From assembly GCA_030452985.1 (NCBI GenBank), contig JAKDLG010000011.1, positions 1 through 63,705 of the forward strand: a stretch of 63,705 bases of DNA, given 5' to 3'. The notes beneath the pieces are model-generated. The model did not search any database. It had not been told where the DNA came from and worked only from the letters and a program-made list of their open reading frames with translations. Below, in pieces: positions 28,161 to 36,008 of this stretch (the first letter of the stretch is position 1; every line of letters begins with the position of its first letter). Source of the DNA: Humibacillus sp. (GTDB lineage: Bacteria > Actinomycetota > Actinomycetes > Actinomycetales > Dermatophilaceae). The translations under genes were made by a program, and so were the position numbers.

Positions 28161-29072
28161 TCATTCATAGCCACGAGAGATGTCGAGTAGCCGAGCACCG
28201 TTGTGCCACAAAACTGCTCGCATCCAGTCGTCGCCCAGCTCGAGGCGGGCAAGAGCCGCGATCTGGTGGGCGTACGGGTAGGGGATGCTGGGAAAGTCCG
28301 AGCCGAGCACCACCTTGTCGACGAGGCCGGGCAGCCGACGCAGATAGTCCTTGGGCGCTGGCGCGATCCGGCTGGTGAAGTCGGTGAACGCCATCGTCGT
28401 GTCGAGGTGGACGCCAACGTAAGCCTCTGCCAGATCGGCGAACTCGTGATACTCCGGCATCCCCATGTGCGCGATGACGAGCTTCAGTCGCGGATGCCGT
28501 TCGAGCAGCCTCCCGACCGCGCGAGGCCCGGTATAGGTGCCGGGGATGGGCGCCGAGCCGGCGTGGATGACGACCGGAACCTGCGCTGGCTCGAGCCGCG
28601 CCCAGGCCGGCTCGAGCAGGGGATCGTCCGGGGCGAACTCACCGACCTGAACGTGGATCTTGAAGAGCCGAGCACCCTGCGAGAGGGCCCGCTCGACGAC
28701 CTCGTCGACGCCCGGCTCGGGGTAGAAGGTCGCGCAGTGCACGGCATCCGGGATGCGCTCGGCGAAGTCGGCACTCCACTCGTTGAGCCACTCTGCCATG
28801 CCGGGCTTGTGCGCGTAGGCCAGGGCGGGGATCGCCCGCAGGCCCAGACCCCTCAGGGTGTCGAGGCGCTCGCCCTCGCTGTTGCGGTAGCGGATCGGCC
28901 ACGGTGTGCCGTAGTGCTCGACGCCCGCGTCGAAGTAGGCCCAGACCTTTCGTTCCATCGGCTCGGGCAGGAAGTGGACGTGGATGTCGGCCAGGCCGGG
29001 CAGTCCGAGCGTCCGCCAGTACACCGGCACTGCGGCATCGCCTTCCAGCCGGGCTCCTGGGTTCGCCGTCAT
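28161..29072 (-). CDS. Amidohydrolase-family (TIM-barrel) metal-dependent hydrolase
   Basis: A 303-residue amidohydrolase-2 type enzyme. The metal motif HVH is in LADIHVHFLPEP, the middle histidines are in FKIHVQVGEF and VVIHAGSAPIPG, then LVIAHMGMPEYHEFADL, and the C-terminal aspartate is in VVLGSDFPSIPYPY. Relatives include decarboxylases and lactone or amide hydrolases, so the reaction is open. The start at 29072 is chosen by conservation; GAGG lies only two bases upstream, and the longer frame adds 67 residues that do not look like protein. It is divergent from the MHS transporter, which may import its substrate. Confidence 0.75.
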   Translation of the reverse strand: MTANPGARLEGDAAVPVYWRTLGLPGLADIHVHFLPEPMERKVWAYFDAGVEHYGTPWPIRYRNSEGERLDTLRGLGLRAIPALAYAHKPGMAEWLNEWSADFAERIPDAVHCATFYPEPGVDEVVERALSQGARLFKIHVQVGEFAPDDPLLEPAWARLEPAQVPVVIHAGSAPIPGTYTGPRAVGRLLERHPRLKLVIAHMGMPEYHEFADLAEAYVGVHLDTTMAFTDFTSRIAPAPKDYLRRLPGLVDKVVLGSDFPSIPYPYAHQIAALARLELGDDWMRAVLWHNGARLLDISRGYE

Positions 29073-29183
29073 CACCTCGAGGATGCCACCACCCCCACCC
29101 ACGGGGCACCCTGGCTGCTCCTCAAGAACGCGAAATCCACCCGGCCAAACTCTTGACGCCGGGCAAACAGGGCGTCCATACTT

Positions 29184-29200
29184 GTGCAACGCGGTTGCAC
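29184..29200. promoter_or_regulatory. Palindrome upstream of the MHS transporter
   Basis: GTGCAAC-GCG-GTTGCAC is a perfect 7+3+7 palindrome 34 bases before the transporter start. Its core CAACGCGGT recurs in the repeat upstream of the cupin gene (31924-31932). It could be an operator for the nearby IclR regulator; no binding evidence exists. Confidence 0.5.
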
Positions 29201-29233
29201 TGATTGCAACTCCCCATACCTCTTGGAGCTTCA

Positions 29234-30604
29234 ATGTCGAAGAACCAACCTCGTACGTCAAGCGCCGGTTCACCTCCCAAGGATCTCGGCCCCACCCTGA
29301 GCGGTCAGCAGCGACCCGACCCCGCCGGCGTCAGCAAGAACACCCTGCGAAAGGTCGTCGGCGCCAGCTTCATCGGCAACTTCGTCGAGTGGTTCGACTA
29401 CGCGGTGTACGGCTACCTCGCCGTCACGATCGCCGCGGTCTTCTTCCCTGAGTCCGACAAACAGACGGGCCTGTTGCTGACCTTCGCCCTCTTCGCCATC
29501 TCGTTCCTCGTGCGGCCCCTCGGCGGCTTTGTCTGGGGACACATCGGCGACAAGATCGGCCGGCGCACCGCCCTCAGCTGGTCGATCCTCATCATGTCGA
29601 TGGCCACCTTCTGCATCGCTCTGCTCCCCTCGTACAACACGATCGGCATCTGGGCCCCCATCCTGCTGCTCATCGTGCGCGTCGTGCAGGGCTTCTCGGC
29701 CTCGGGCGAGTACGCCGGCGCCTCGGCCTTCCTCGTGGAGTACGCCCCCGCCAACCGACGCGGCCTCTACGCCGCCGTCGTGCCGGCCTCCACCGCCACC
29801 GGCCTGCTGCTCGGATCGCTCATCGCGGCCCTGCTGACCGGACTGCTCAACACCGAGCAGATGCAGAGCTGGGGCTGGCGGCTGCCGTTCCTGCTCGCGG
29901 CCCCGATGGGCCTGATCGGCCGCTACATCCGTACCAAGCTCGAGGACACGCCCGCCTTCCGCGAGCTCGCAAGCGAAGACGAGGTCATCAAGACCCCGAT
30001 GCGCGACCTGTTCGTCAACTACTGGAAGGTGCTGCTGATCGCGACCGGCGCGGTGCTGCTCAACGCCGTCGGCTTCTACGTCATCCTCAGCTACATGCCG
30101 ACCTACCTCAGCGAGGAGATCGGGCTCGATCCCACGCAGGCCTACCTTGCGACGACCCTTGCCCTCGTCACCTACATCGGCTTCATCCTGCTGACCGGCC
30201 TGGCCTCCGACCGCTTCGGTCGCAAGCGCGTGCTGATCACCGCCTCGGTGTCGTTCGTGCTCTTCACGGTGCCCCTGTTCATGCTCCTCGACACCGGGAG
30301 CTTCGCCGTGATCCTGCTCGTGCAGGTCCTGCTGGGGGCCATGCTGACCCTTAACGACGGTACCCTGCCGAGCTTCCTGGCTGAGCTCTTCCCGACGAAG
30401 AACCGCTACAGCGGCTTCGCCGTCAGCTTCAACCTCAGCAACGCCCTGTTCGGCGGCACGGCTCCCTTCGTGTGCACCCTGCTCATCGCGAAGACCGGCA
30501 GCGACCTCGCCCCCGGCTTCTACCTGATGGCCGCCGCCTTCGTGTCCCTCGTCGCCGTCGCCTACTCCCGTGAGACGAGCCGCGAACCCCTGCGCCACAG
30601 CTGA
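29234..30604 (+). CDS. MHS-family MFS transporter (ProP-like)
   Basis: A 456-residue proton symporter of the metabolite-H+ symport family with 12 expected membrane segments. The family signature FVEWFDYAVYGYLA is near residue 50; the loop 2-3 motif is GHIGDKIGRRTAL, and GFSASGEYAGASAFLVEYAP is in helix 4. Loop 8-9 reads LASDRFGRKRVL. Relatives move proline, betaine, ectoine, alpha-ketoglutarate or shikimate. Placement 58 bases before creatinase suggests uptake of creatine or a related zwitterion (inference). The ATG at 29234 has GGAG seven bases upstream. A 40-residue hydrophilic N-terminus precedes helix 1. Confidence 0.88.
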   Translation: MSKNQPRTSSAGSPPKDLGPTLSGQQRPDPAGVSKNTLRKVVGASFIGNFVEWFDYAVYGYLAVTIAAVFFPESDKQTGLLLTFALFAISFLVRPLGGFVWGHIGDKIGRRTALSWSILIMSMATFCIALLPSYNTIGIWAPILLLIVRVVQGFSASGEYAGASAFLVEYAPANRRGLYAAVVPASTATGLLLGSLIAALLTGLLNTEQMQSWGWRLPFLLAAPMGLIGRYIRTKLEDTPAFRELASEDEVIKTPMRDLFVNYWKVLLIATGAVLLNAVGFYVILSYMPTYLSEEIGLDPTQAYLATTLALVTYIGFILLTGLASDRFGRKRVLITASVSFVLFTVPLFMLLDTGSFAVILLVQVLLGAMLTLNDGTLPSFLAELFPTKNRYSGFAVSFNLSNALFGGTAPFVCTLLIAKTGSDLAPGFYLMAAAFVSLVAVAYSRETSREPLRHS

Positions 30605-30662
30605 CCGGCTACCGACCAACCCCTGGCTACCTCCTGACACCACTGATCGAAAGGATCCACCC

Positions 30663-31910
30663 ATGACAGCCACCACCGCCGCCACCTCGGTTGCCGACCT
30701 CGAGCGCCTCAAGGTGCTGCACAACGGGTCGAAGGCCCCGCTCACCTTCTCCGACGCCGAGTTCGAGCGCCGCCTCGGCGGGCTGCGGACCATCATGGCC
30801 GAGAAGCAGCTCGACGCGGTGGTGCTGACCTCCTACCAGGGAATCAAGTACTACTCCGACTTCCTCTTCACCTACTTCGGTCGCTCGTACGCCCTCGTCG
30901 TGACGCCCGACGACCAGGTCACCGTCACCGCCAACATCGACGCGGGGATGCCGTGGCGCCGCAGCTACGGCGAGAACATCGTCTACACCGACTGGAGGCG
31001 CGACAACTTCCAGTTCGGCGTCAGCGAGGCGCTGCGTCAGCGCGGCATCACCCCGAAGCGGGTCGGCGTCGAGTTCGACACCCTCTCGCTCGACGCCCAC
31101 GCCAAGCTCCAGGGCGTCTTCGACGGCGCCGAGCTCGTCGACGTCGCTCAGGACTCCATGCGCCAGCGGATGCTGAAGTCGGCCGAGGAGATCGAGGTCA
31201 TCAAGCACAGCACCCGCATCGGCGACCTTGGCGGCGAAGCCATCCGAGCCGCGATCCGTGAGGGCATCACCGAGTACGAGGTCGCCCTGATCGGCACCGA
31301 GGCGATGGTCCACGAGATCGCGAAGACCTTCCCCGACAGCGAGATCCGCGACACCTGGGTGTGGTTCCAGTCGGGCCTCAACACCGACGGCGCCCACAAC
31401 TGGGCCACCACCCGCAAGCTGCAACGGGGCGACATCCTCTCGCTCAACTGCTTCCCGATGACGTGCGGCTACTACACGGCCCTCGAACGCACGCTCTTCC
31501 TGGGCCAGCCCGACGAGCGCTCGCTCGAGCTGTGGAACGTCAACGTCGAGGTGCACCGTCGCGGCCTCGAGCTCATCAAGCCCGGCGCGGTCTGCAAGGA
31601 CATCGCGGCCGAGCTGAACGAGATCTACGTCGGCCACGGCCTGCTTGCCAACCGCACCTTCGGCTACGGCCACTCGTTCGGGGTGCTCTCGCACTACTAC
31701 GGCCGTGAGGCGGGCCTCGAGCTGCGTGAGGACATCGACACGGTGCTCGAGCCCGGCATGGTCGTCTCGATGGAGCCCATGATCACTGTCGCCGACGGTC
31801 AGCCCGGTGCCGGCGGCTACCGCGAGCACGACATCCTCGTGGTCAACGAGAGCGGCGCCGAGAACATCACCAAGTTCCCGTTCGGCCCTGACCACAACAT
31901 CGTCGACTGA
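30663..31910 (+). CDS. Creatinase (creatine amidinohydrolase)
   Basis: Hydrolyses creatine to sarcosine and urea. The 415-residue protein has the pita-bread M24 fold without the metal ligands. His245 in GLNTDGAHNWATT corresponds to catalytic His232 of Pseudomonas creatinase, allowing for a roughly 13-residue longer N-terminus here. The block GYGHSFGVLSHYYGREAGL and the terminal GAENITKFPFGPDHNI are very close to known creatinases. AAGGA lies eight bases before the ATG at 30663. Sarcosine produced would feed soxBDAG 9-14 kb away. No creatininase or urease gene is in the window. Confidence 0.9.
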   Translation: MTATTAATSVADLERLKVLHNGSKAPLTFSDAEFERRLGGLRTIMAEKQLDAVVLTSYQGIKYYSDFLFTYFGRSYALVVTPDDQVTVTANIDAGMPWRRSYGENIVYTDWRRDNFQFGVSEALRQRGITPKRVGVEFDTLSLDAHAKLQGVFDGAELVDVAQDSMRQRMLKSAEEIEVIKHSTRIGDLGGEAIRAAIREGITEYEVALIGTEAMVHEIAKTFPDSEIRDTWVWFQSGLNTDGAHNWATTRKLQRGDILSLNCFPMTCGYYTALERTLFLGQPDERSLELWNVNVEVHRRGLELIKPGAVCKDIAAELNEIYVGHGLLANRTFGYGHSFGVLSHYYGREAGLELREDIDTVLEPGMVVSMEPMITVADGQPGAGGYREHDILVVNESGAENITKFPFGPDHNIVD

Positions 31911-31971
31911 GCGGATGCCGTGACAACGCGGTGTGGTTCGTGGTGCGAGAGCATCCGGGCCGCACCGCGTT
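31851..31971 (+). repeat. Diverged direct repeat, copy 1 (creatinase 3' end plus downstream)
   Basis: About 120 bases covering the last 18 codons of creatinase, the stop, and about 60 bases beyond. It recurs in diverged form at 32471-32590. Its downstream part holds an inverted repeat with arms AACGCGGTG (31925-31933) and CACCGCGTT (31963-31971). The two copies bracket the cupin gene. Confidence 0.8.
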
Positions 31972-32011
31972 CGTTTCGGGTCAGTGGACTCACCGAGATC
32001 GGAACAGACTG

Positions 32012-32431
32012 ATGATCGAGCGCGCGGGTGAGCACGCCTTCGACTACCCGCTGCACGGCGGCAACGGCTCTATTCGCATGCAGTGGCACTTCTTCGACAC
32101 CTCGCGGTTGCCGGTCGCCGTGCAGACCTGGGAGCTGCCGCCCGGTGCCAGTGAGGGTATGCACACCCACGACCCAGACCAGCAGCCGCTTGACGAGCTC
32201 TATCTCGTGCTGGCCGGCACTGGCAGGATGCACGTCGACGACGAAACCTACGAGATGACCACCGGCGACAGTGTGCTGGCCGCGGCCGGCACCCGTCACG
32301 ACCTCGCCAACACCGGGCCAGATCTGCTCCGGCTGCTCGTGGTGTGGGGTGAACCGGGTACGACCGACTGGTCTGGCTTCGGGTCGGCGCAGGCTGCGCG
32401 GAGGGCCCGTGAACCGCGTCAGAGCCGGTAG
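32012..32431 (+). CDS. Cupin-domain protein
   Basis: A 139-residue single cupin. Metal-ligand motif 1 is SEGMHTHDPDQQPLDELYLVL with two His and a Glu; motif 2 is GDSVLAAAGTRHDLANTG with the closing His. Such small cupins serve as dioxygenases, isomerases or sensors; no substrate can be told. The start at 32012 is chosen because upstream codons lie in the duplicated non-coding block; the ribosome site is weak. Sitting between two copies of a duplicated segment, it may have been inserted or left by recombination. Confidence 0.72.
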   Translation: MIERAGEHAFDYPLHGGNGSIRMQWHFFDTSRLPVAVQTWELPPGASEGMHTHDPDQQPLDELYLVLAGTGRMHVDDETYEMTTGDSVLAAAGTRHDLANTGPDLLRLLVVWGEPGTTDWSGFGSAQAARRAREPRQSR

Positions 32432-32462
32432 CAGGTGTTACCGGGAGCCGATATTCTGGAGG

Positions 32463-32590
32463 TCACCCAAGGGCGGCGCCGAGATCACCACCATGTTCGC
32501 GGCGGGCCCCGACCACAACATCGTTGACTGAGCGGATGCCGTGAATGCGGTGTGGGCCGTGGTGCGAGAGCAACCGGTCTGCACCGCGTT
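32463..32590 (+). pseudogene. Creatinase-like C-terminal relic within repeat copy 2
   Basis: Bases 32463-32531 still encode KGGAEITTMFAAGPDHNIVD followed by a stop, clearly the same terminus as creatinase (GAENITKFPFGPDHNIVD). There is no M24 catalytic domain in front; the cupin gene ends at 32431. The similarity continues past the stop to about 32590, including GAGCGGATGCCGTGA and the inverted repeat AATGCGGTG/CACCGCGTT just before the IclR gene. It is the diverged second copy of 31851-31971. Confidence 0.78.
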
Positions 32591-32615
32591 CCCGTCACCG
32601 GGTGAGGATGAGCAG

Positions 32616-33434
32616 ATGGCCGTGGCCAGTACCGGACCGAGACCAGCATCCAGCGTGGCCCCCGAGCCCAAGGGCGCCTCGGTCATCGTCACCGTCATCC
32701 AGGTGCTGCGCTGCTTCACGGTCGACGAGCCGCTGCAGGGGGTCACCGAGATTGCGGGCAAGGTGGGCCTGCACAAGTCGAGCGTGTCGCGCATCCTCGC
32801 CACCCTCGAGAAGGAGCAGGTCGTCGAGCGCGACACCCAGAGCCGCAAGTTCCGCCTCGGCCTCGGGTTGCTGTCGGTCGCCGGGCCACTGCTGGCCGAC
32901 CTCGACGTGCGCCGGGCGGCTCTGCCCGTGCTGCGCGACCTGGCGGTGCGCACGCGGGAGACGTCTGCCCTGGTCGTGTGGAGCGGCAGCCAGGCCGTCA
33001 CGGTGGAGCAGGTGCCCAGCCCGCAGCAGATCAAGCACACCACCCCGCTCGGGACGCGCTACGTCGCCGCCGAGAACGCCTCGGTGCAGGTCTTCCTCGC
33101 CGAGCTCTCCAGCGACGAGGTTCGGCTACGGATCCTGGGCGGTCAGCCGACCCGCACCGATACCAGCCCGGCAGCCCTGCAGGCGTTCGCCGCCGAAATG
33201 GAGCAGGTCGCCTCGCGGGGGTACGCCGTCAACTACGGCCTGACCTCGGCTGACGAGGTCGGCATCGCGTCACCTGTGTGCGACCACCGCGGTGAGGTCG
33301 TCGGCGCCGTGCTCATCGCTGCCCCGTCCTACCGGGTGCCCAAGGACAGCGTGGGCGCGCTCGGGCAGCAGGCTCTCGACGCCGCCAACGAGATCTCTCG
33401 GCGTCTGGGTTGGACCCAGCTGCGTCGAGCCTGA
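32616..33434 (+). CDS. IclR-family transcriptional regulator
   Basis: A 272-residue regulator with an N-terminal winged helix (VIQVLRCFTVDEPLQGVTEI, then GLHKSSVSRILATLEKEQ) and a C-terminal GAF-like effector domain (HTTPLGTRYVAAENASVQVF, GYAVNYGLTSADEVGIASPV, VVGAVLIAAPSYR). IclR proteins often activate or repress catabolic operons upon binding a pathway intermediate. The ATG at 32616 has GAGG nine bases upstream. It lies downstream of the transporter-creatinase-cupin set on the same strand and probably controls it; the repeated inverted repeats nearby are candidate sites. Confidence 0.88.
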   Translation: MAVASTGPRPASSVAPEPKGASVIVTVIQVLRCFTVDEPLQGVTEIAGKVGLHKSSVSRILATLEKEQVVERDTQSRKFRLGLGLLSVAGPLLADLDVRRAALPVLRDLAVRTRETSALVVWSGSQAVTVEQVPSPQQIKHTTPLGTRYVAAENASVQVFLAELSSDEVRLRILGGQPTRTDTSPAALQAFAAEMEQVASRGYAVNYGLTSADEVGIASPVCDHRGEVVGAVLIAAPSYRVPKDSVGALGQQALDAANEISRRLGWTQLRRA

Positions 33435-33450
33435 CGCCCGAGCCCGTCCC

Positions 33451-33489
33451 TGCCGCTCGACCCCGCCGCTCGACCCTGCCGCTCGACCC
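33451..33489 (+). repeat. Three tandem 13-base repeats
   Basis: TGCCGCTCGACCC is repeated three times in a row (the second unit begins with C) right after the IclR stop. There is no hairpin potential in the unit itself. It is probably a slippage product in the gap between convergent genes. Confidence 0.75.
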
Positions 33490-33525
33490 TGCGCCTGACC
33501 TGCCCCGTCATCGGGGCCGGCCGGC

Positions 33526-34242
33526 TCAGTTCGGAACGGGAACGGCTGACTCGGCCATCCGGCTCGGCCCGCCCGACCGGGCCGTCGCCGGCTCTGACGG
33601 CTGCCGGGCGTCGCCATAGCCCTGCGTCATGTGCTGTTTCGACAGCCGCACGAGGGTCTCGAGGTCGTTGTCGAGCGACGCCTGCAGGATCCGCTCGTGT
33701 TCGTGCACCATCCGGGCGACGTTACGGGCGTCGTGGATGTACGAGCCGGTGATCCGCCGGCTGACCGGGTTGCTCCAGAGCTGGTCGAGCAACCCCAGCA
33801 GGTAGCGGTTGCGGCACGGCTCGATCATCGCCTGGTGGAAGCGCCGGTTCAGCTCGAACTGGGCGGTGGCGTCGGCGGGGTCGGCTTCGTCCATCTCCGC
33901 GATGAGCACGCGCACCTTGGCCGCCTGCGTGCGGTTCAGCTGCCCGCACGAGTGCCGCAGCGCCAGCACCTCGAGGCTCTGGCGCACCTCGAACACGTCG
34001 GTGATGTCGGCATCCGCCAGTCCGTTGACGGTGTAACCCGAGCGGGCCACCCAGGTCACCAGACCCTCGGCCGCCAACCGGTTCAAGGCCTCACGCACCG
34101 GGGTGCGCGACACCCCGAGCTCGTCGGCCACCTGCTCCTGGACCAGCTGCGCGTCGGCCGGGTAGGCGCCGTCGACGATGGCGTCTCGAACGTGGCGGTA
34201 CACCACTTCGGCTACCGGCTCGCCGCGACGAGGCATGTTCAT
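33526..34242 (-). CDS. GntR-family transcriptional regulator (FCD type), VanR-like position
   Basis: A 238-residue regulator with a winged helix (AEVVYRHVRDAIVDGAY, ELGVSRTPVREALNRLAAEG, wing ARSGYTVNGL) and an FCD ligand domain (FEVRQSLEVLALRHSCGQLN, FELNRRFHQAMIEPCRNRYL, MVHEHERILQAS). A Ser/Pro-rich tail of about 30 residues follows. The ATG at 34242 faces the Rieske oxygenase start 78 bases away, the usual arrangement of VanR-type repressors with vanAB. A near-perfect palindrome at 34272-34295 is its probable operator. The much longer open frame upstream is a shadow of the oxygenase gene. Confidence 0.88.
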   Translation of the reverse strand: MNMPRRGEPVAEVVYRHVRDAIVDGAYPADAQLVQEQVADELGVSRTPVREALNRLAAEGLVTWVARSGYTVNGLADADITDVFEVRQSLEVLALRHSCGQLNRTQAAKVRVLIAEMDEADPADATAQFELNRRFHQAMIEPCRNRYLLGLLDQLWSNPVSRRITGSYIHDARNVARMVHEHERILQASLDNDLETLVRLSKQHMTQGYGDARQPSEPATARSGGPSRMAESAVPVPN

Positions 34243-34271
34243 GGCCCTGACCCTAGACCCTTGGCAAGATT

Positions 34272-34295
34272 GGATCCAGTGGATACACTGCATCC
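34272..34295. promoter_or_regulatory. Candidate GntR operator between the regulator and the Rieske oxygenase
   Basis: GGATCCAGTG-GATA-CACTGCATCC has ten-base arms with a single mismatch and a four-base spacer. It lies 25 bases before the oxygenase start and 30 bases from the regulator start, so one bound dimer could block both promoters. The core TGGATACACTG resembles the ATAC-centred sites of FCD GntR repressors. Confidence 0.65.
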
Positions 34296-34320
34296 CAGTT
34301 GTCTCGACGAGGAGGAACCG

Positions 34321-35424
34321 ATGTATGTCCTGAACGCCTGGTACGTGGCCGCGTGGTCGAACGAAGTGACCCGCGAACCGGCGGCCCGAACGGTGTGCGA
34401 GCTGCCCATCGTGCTCTATCGCCGGCAGAACGGTCAGGCGGTCGCACTGGTCGACCGGTGCGCGCACCGCGGCTTCCCCCTCTCCTCTGGGCGGGTCGTC
34501 GACGACTCCGTGGAGTGCGGTTACCACGGCTTCGCCTTCGGCTGCGACGGCGTGTGCACCCGGGTGCCGGCCCAGTCGAGCATCCCGGCCCGGGCCCGCG
34601 TGCGGGTCTTTCCCGTGGTCGAGCGCGACGGCTGGGTGTGGGTCTGGACCGGCGATGTCGACCGGGCCGACGAGTCCCTCGTACCCGACACCCACTGGAT
34701 GAACGACCCCGAGTGGGCCACGGTCACGCACTCCTACCGCTTCGAGTGCCGGGCCGACCTCGTGCACGACAACCTGCTCGACCTCACCCACGAGTCGTTC
34801 CTGCATCAGACGACGGTCGGCGACGACTACATCTACGAGTACGGCATCACCGTCGAGGTCGATGGCACCACCGTGACCGTCGACCGGCTGATGCCCGGGG
34901 TCGAGGCCCCGCCGCTCTACGCCGACACCATGGGCATCGACGGGCTCTACGACCGGTTCCACGCCACCGAGTTCGCCGTGCCGAGCCACCACACCCTGCA
35001 CTCGGGCATCACCGGGCTCGGCCGCCCCCGCGAGGAGGGCTACCTCATCAAGGTGCTCAACGCCATCACGCCCATCGACGAACACACGTGCTGGTACTAC
35101 TACGCGTTCAGCCGCAACTTCGGTATCGACAACGTCGAGGCCACCGAGAACCTACGCATCGGCCTGGGCACGGTGCTCGACGAAGACGCAGAAGCCCTGC
35201 GCCTTCAGGAGATCGGGCTGCGCACCCGGCCGGCCAACGAGCACGACGTGCTCATCGCCCAGGACGCCGGGGTCGCCAAGGCGCGGCGCATCATGGCCCA
35301 GCTGCTCAAGGCCGAGAAGGATGCCGCTGAAACCGTCACCACCGGCACCCGCGCTGGCTCGCCCGCCTCCCCCGCTGCTGCTTCGGCCCGGGTTCCGGCT
35401 CCTGCCGCCTCCGGCCGGGCCTGA
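34321..35424 (+). CDS. VanA-like Rieske non-heme iron oxygenase, O- or N-demethylase candidate
   Basis: A 367-residue terminal oxygenase. The Rieske cluster ligands are in CAHRGFPLSSG and CGYHGFAF near residues 47-70. The mononuclear iron site is in DNLLDLTHESFLH (two His, about residues 158-163, with a later Asp), and this segment matches vanillate O-demethylase (DNLMDLTHE) better than ring dioxygenases. Such enzymes remove O- or N-methyl groups as formaldehyde. The last 25 residues are an Ala/Pro tail. GAGGAGG is six bases before the ATG at 34321. The matching reductase is not adjacent but 3.3 kb downstream at 38735, beyond an ABC importer. The substrate is unknown. Confidence 0.85.
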   Translation: MYVLNAWYVAAWSNEVTREPAARTVCELPIVLYRRQNGQAVALVDRCAHRGFPLSSGRVVDDSVECGYHGFAFGCDGVCTRVPAQSSIPARARVRVFPVVERDGWVWVWTGDVDRADESLVPDTHWMNDPEWATVTHSYRFECRADLVHDNLLDLTHESFLHQTTVGDDYIYEYGITVEVDGTTVTVDRLMPGVEAPPLYADTMGIDGLYDRFHATEFAVPSHHTLHSGITGLGRPREEGYLIKVLNAITPIDEHTCWYYYAFSRNFGIDNVEATENLRIGLGTVLDEDAEALRLQEIGLRTRPANEHDVLIAQDAGVAKARRIMAQLLKAEKDAAETVTTGTRAGSPASPAAASARVPAPAASGRA

Positions 35425-35426
35425 TC

Positions 35427-35933
35427 GTGTGGATGCTCGTGCGCGGCAACGCCGCCGTGCCCGACTCAGATGGCACGACCACCCTGGCCGCCTGCCCCGA
35501 CTCCCCTGAGCGGGGTGACCAGTGGCTGTGGTCGGTGCGCCGGGTACCCGGCTCCGACGGCGAAGCCAGAACCGACACTGCGACAGTCACAAGCAGCGCT
35601 ACCTACACCGTCGCCGGCACTGCACTGCCGTGGCGGGTCGTCGTCGACCACGACCGAGACCACATCAGGGCCGACCTCACCGTGCACGACGACGAGACCG
35701 TCGAGCTGACGCGCCAGCCGGGCGAAGAGCTCGTCGTCGTTCCCCTAATGGGCGAGCATCTCATCGCCCACGCCACCGGGCCGTGGAAGCGCTGGGTCGC
35801 CCCCGGTGACGTGTTCGTGATCGAGGGCGAGGAGACCGAGTCGTTGCGGTTGCGGCCGGCTCCCGGAGGCGCCCGGGTTGCCCTCGTTCGTCTCAGTCCA
35901 ACCACCGCGCCGGTCCTGCGCTGGGTCCCCTGA
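35427..35933 (+). CDS. Beta-rich protein of unknown function, faint HutD/Ves resemblance
   Basis: I do not recognise this 168-residue protein with certainty. It is predicted to be mostly beta strands (WRVVVDHDRDHIRADLTVHD, ELVVVPLMGEHLIAH, GDVFVIEGEETESLRLRP). The pattern DQWLWSVRRV near the start and the GDVFVIEG-type turn recall the HutD/Ves bicupin-like family found near histidine-utilisation genes, but this is a weak impression. The start is GTG at 35427, two bases after the oxygenase stop, so translation is probably coupled. A role with the oxygenase substrate is implied by position only. Confidence 0.55.
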   Translation: MWMLVRGNAAVPDSDGTTTLAACPDSPERGDQWLWSVRRVPGSDGEARTDTATVTSSATYTVAGTALPWRVVVDHDRDHIRADLTVHDDETVELTRQPGEELVVVPLMGEHLIAHATGPWKRWVAPGDVFVIEGEETESLRLRPAPGGARVALVRLSPTTAPVLRWVP

Positions 35934-36008
35934 CCCCTCGAACGTCTCGCTTCGTCCCTGATCACGCCGACGCCGCCTGGTGTCGATCCGCCCGAAAGGT
36001 CTCCTCAA

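Noticed and set aside
33631..34320. A 230-codon N-terminal extension of the Rieske oxygenase
   Set aside because: It runs antisense through the GntR gene, whose product is clearly recognisable; the real start at 34321 has a strong ribosome site.
34321..35424. Calling the oxygenase vanillate O-demethylase (vanA) outright
   Set aside because: Motifs are VanA-like, but the gene context includes an amino acid importer and M20 hydrolase, so the substrate is left open.
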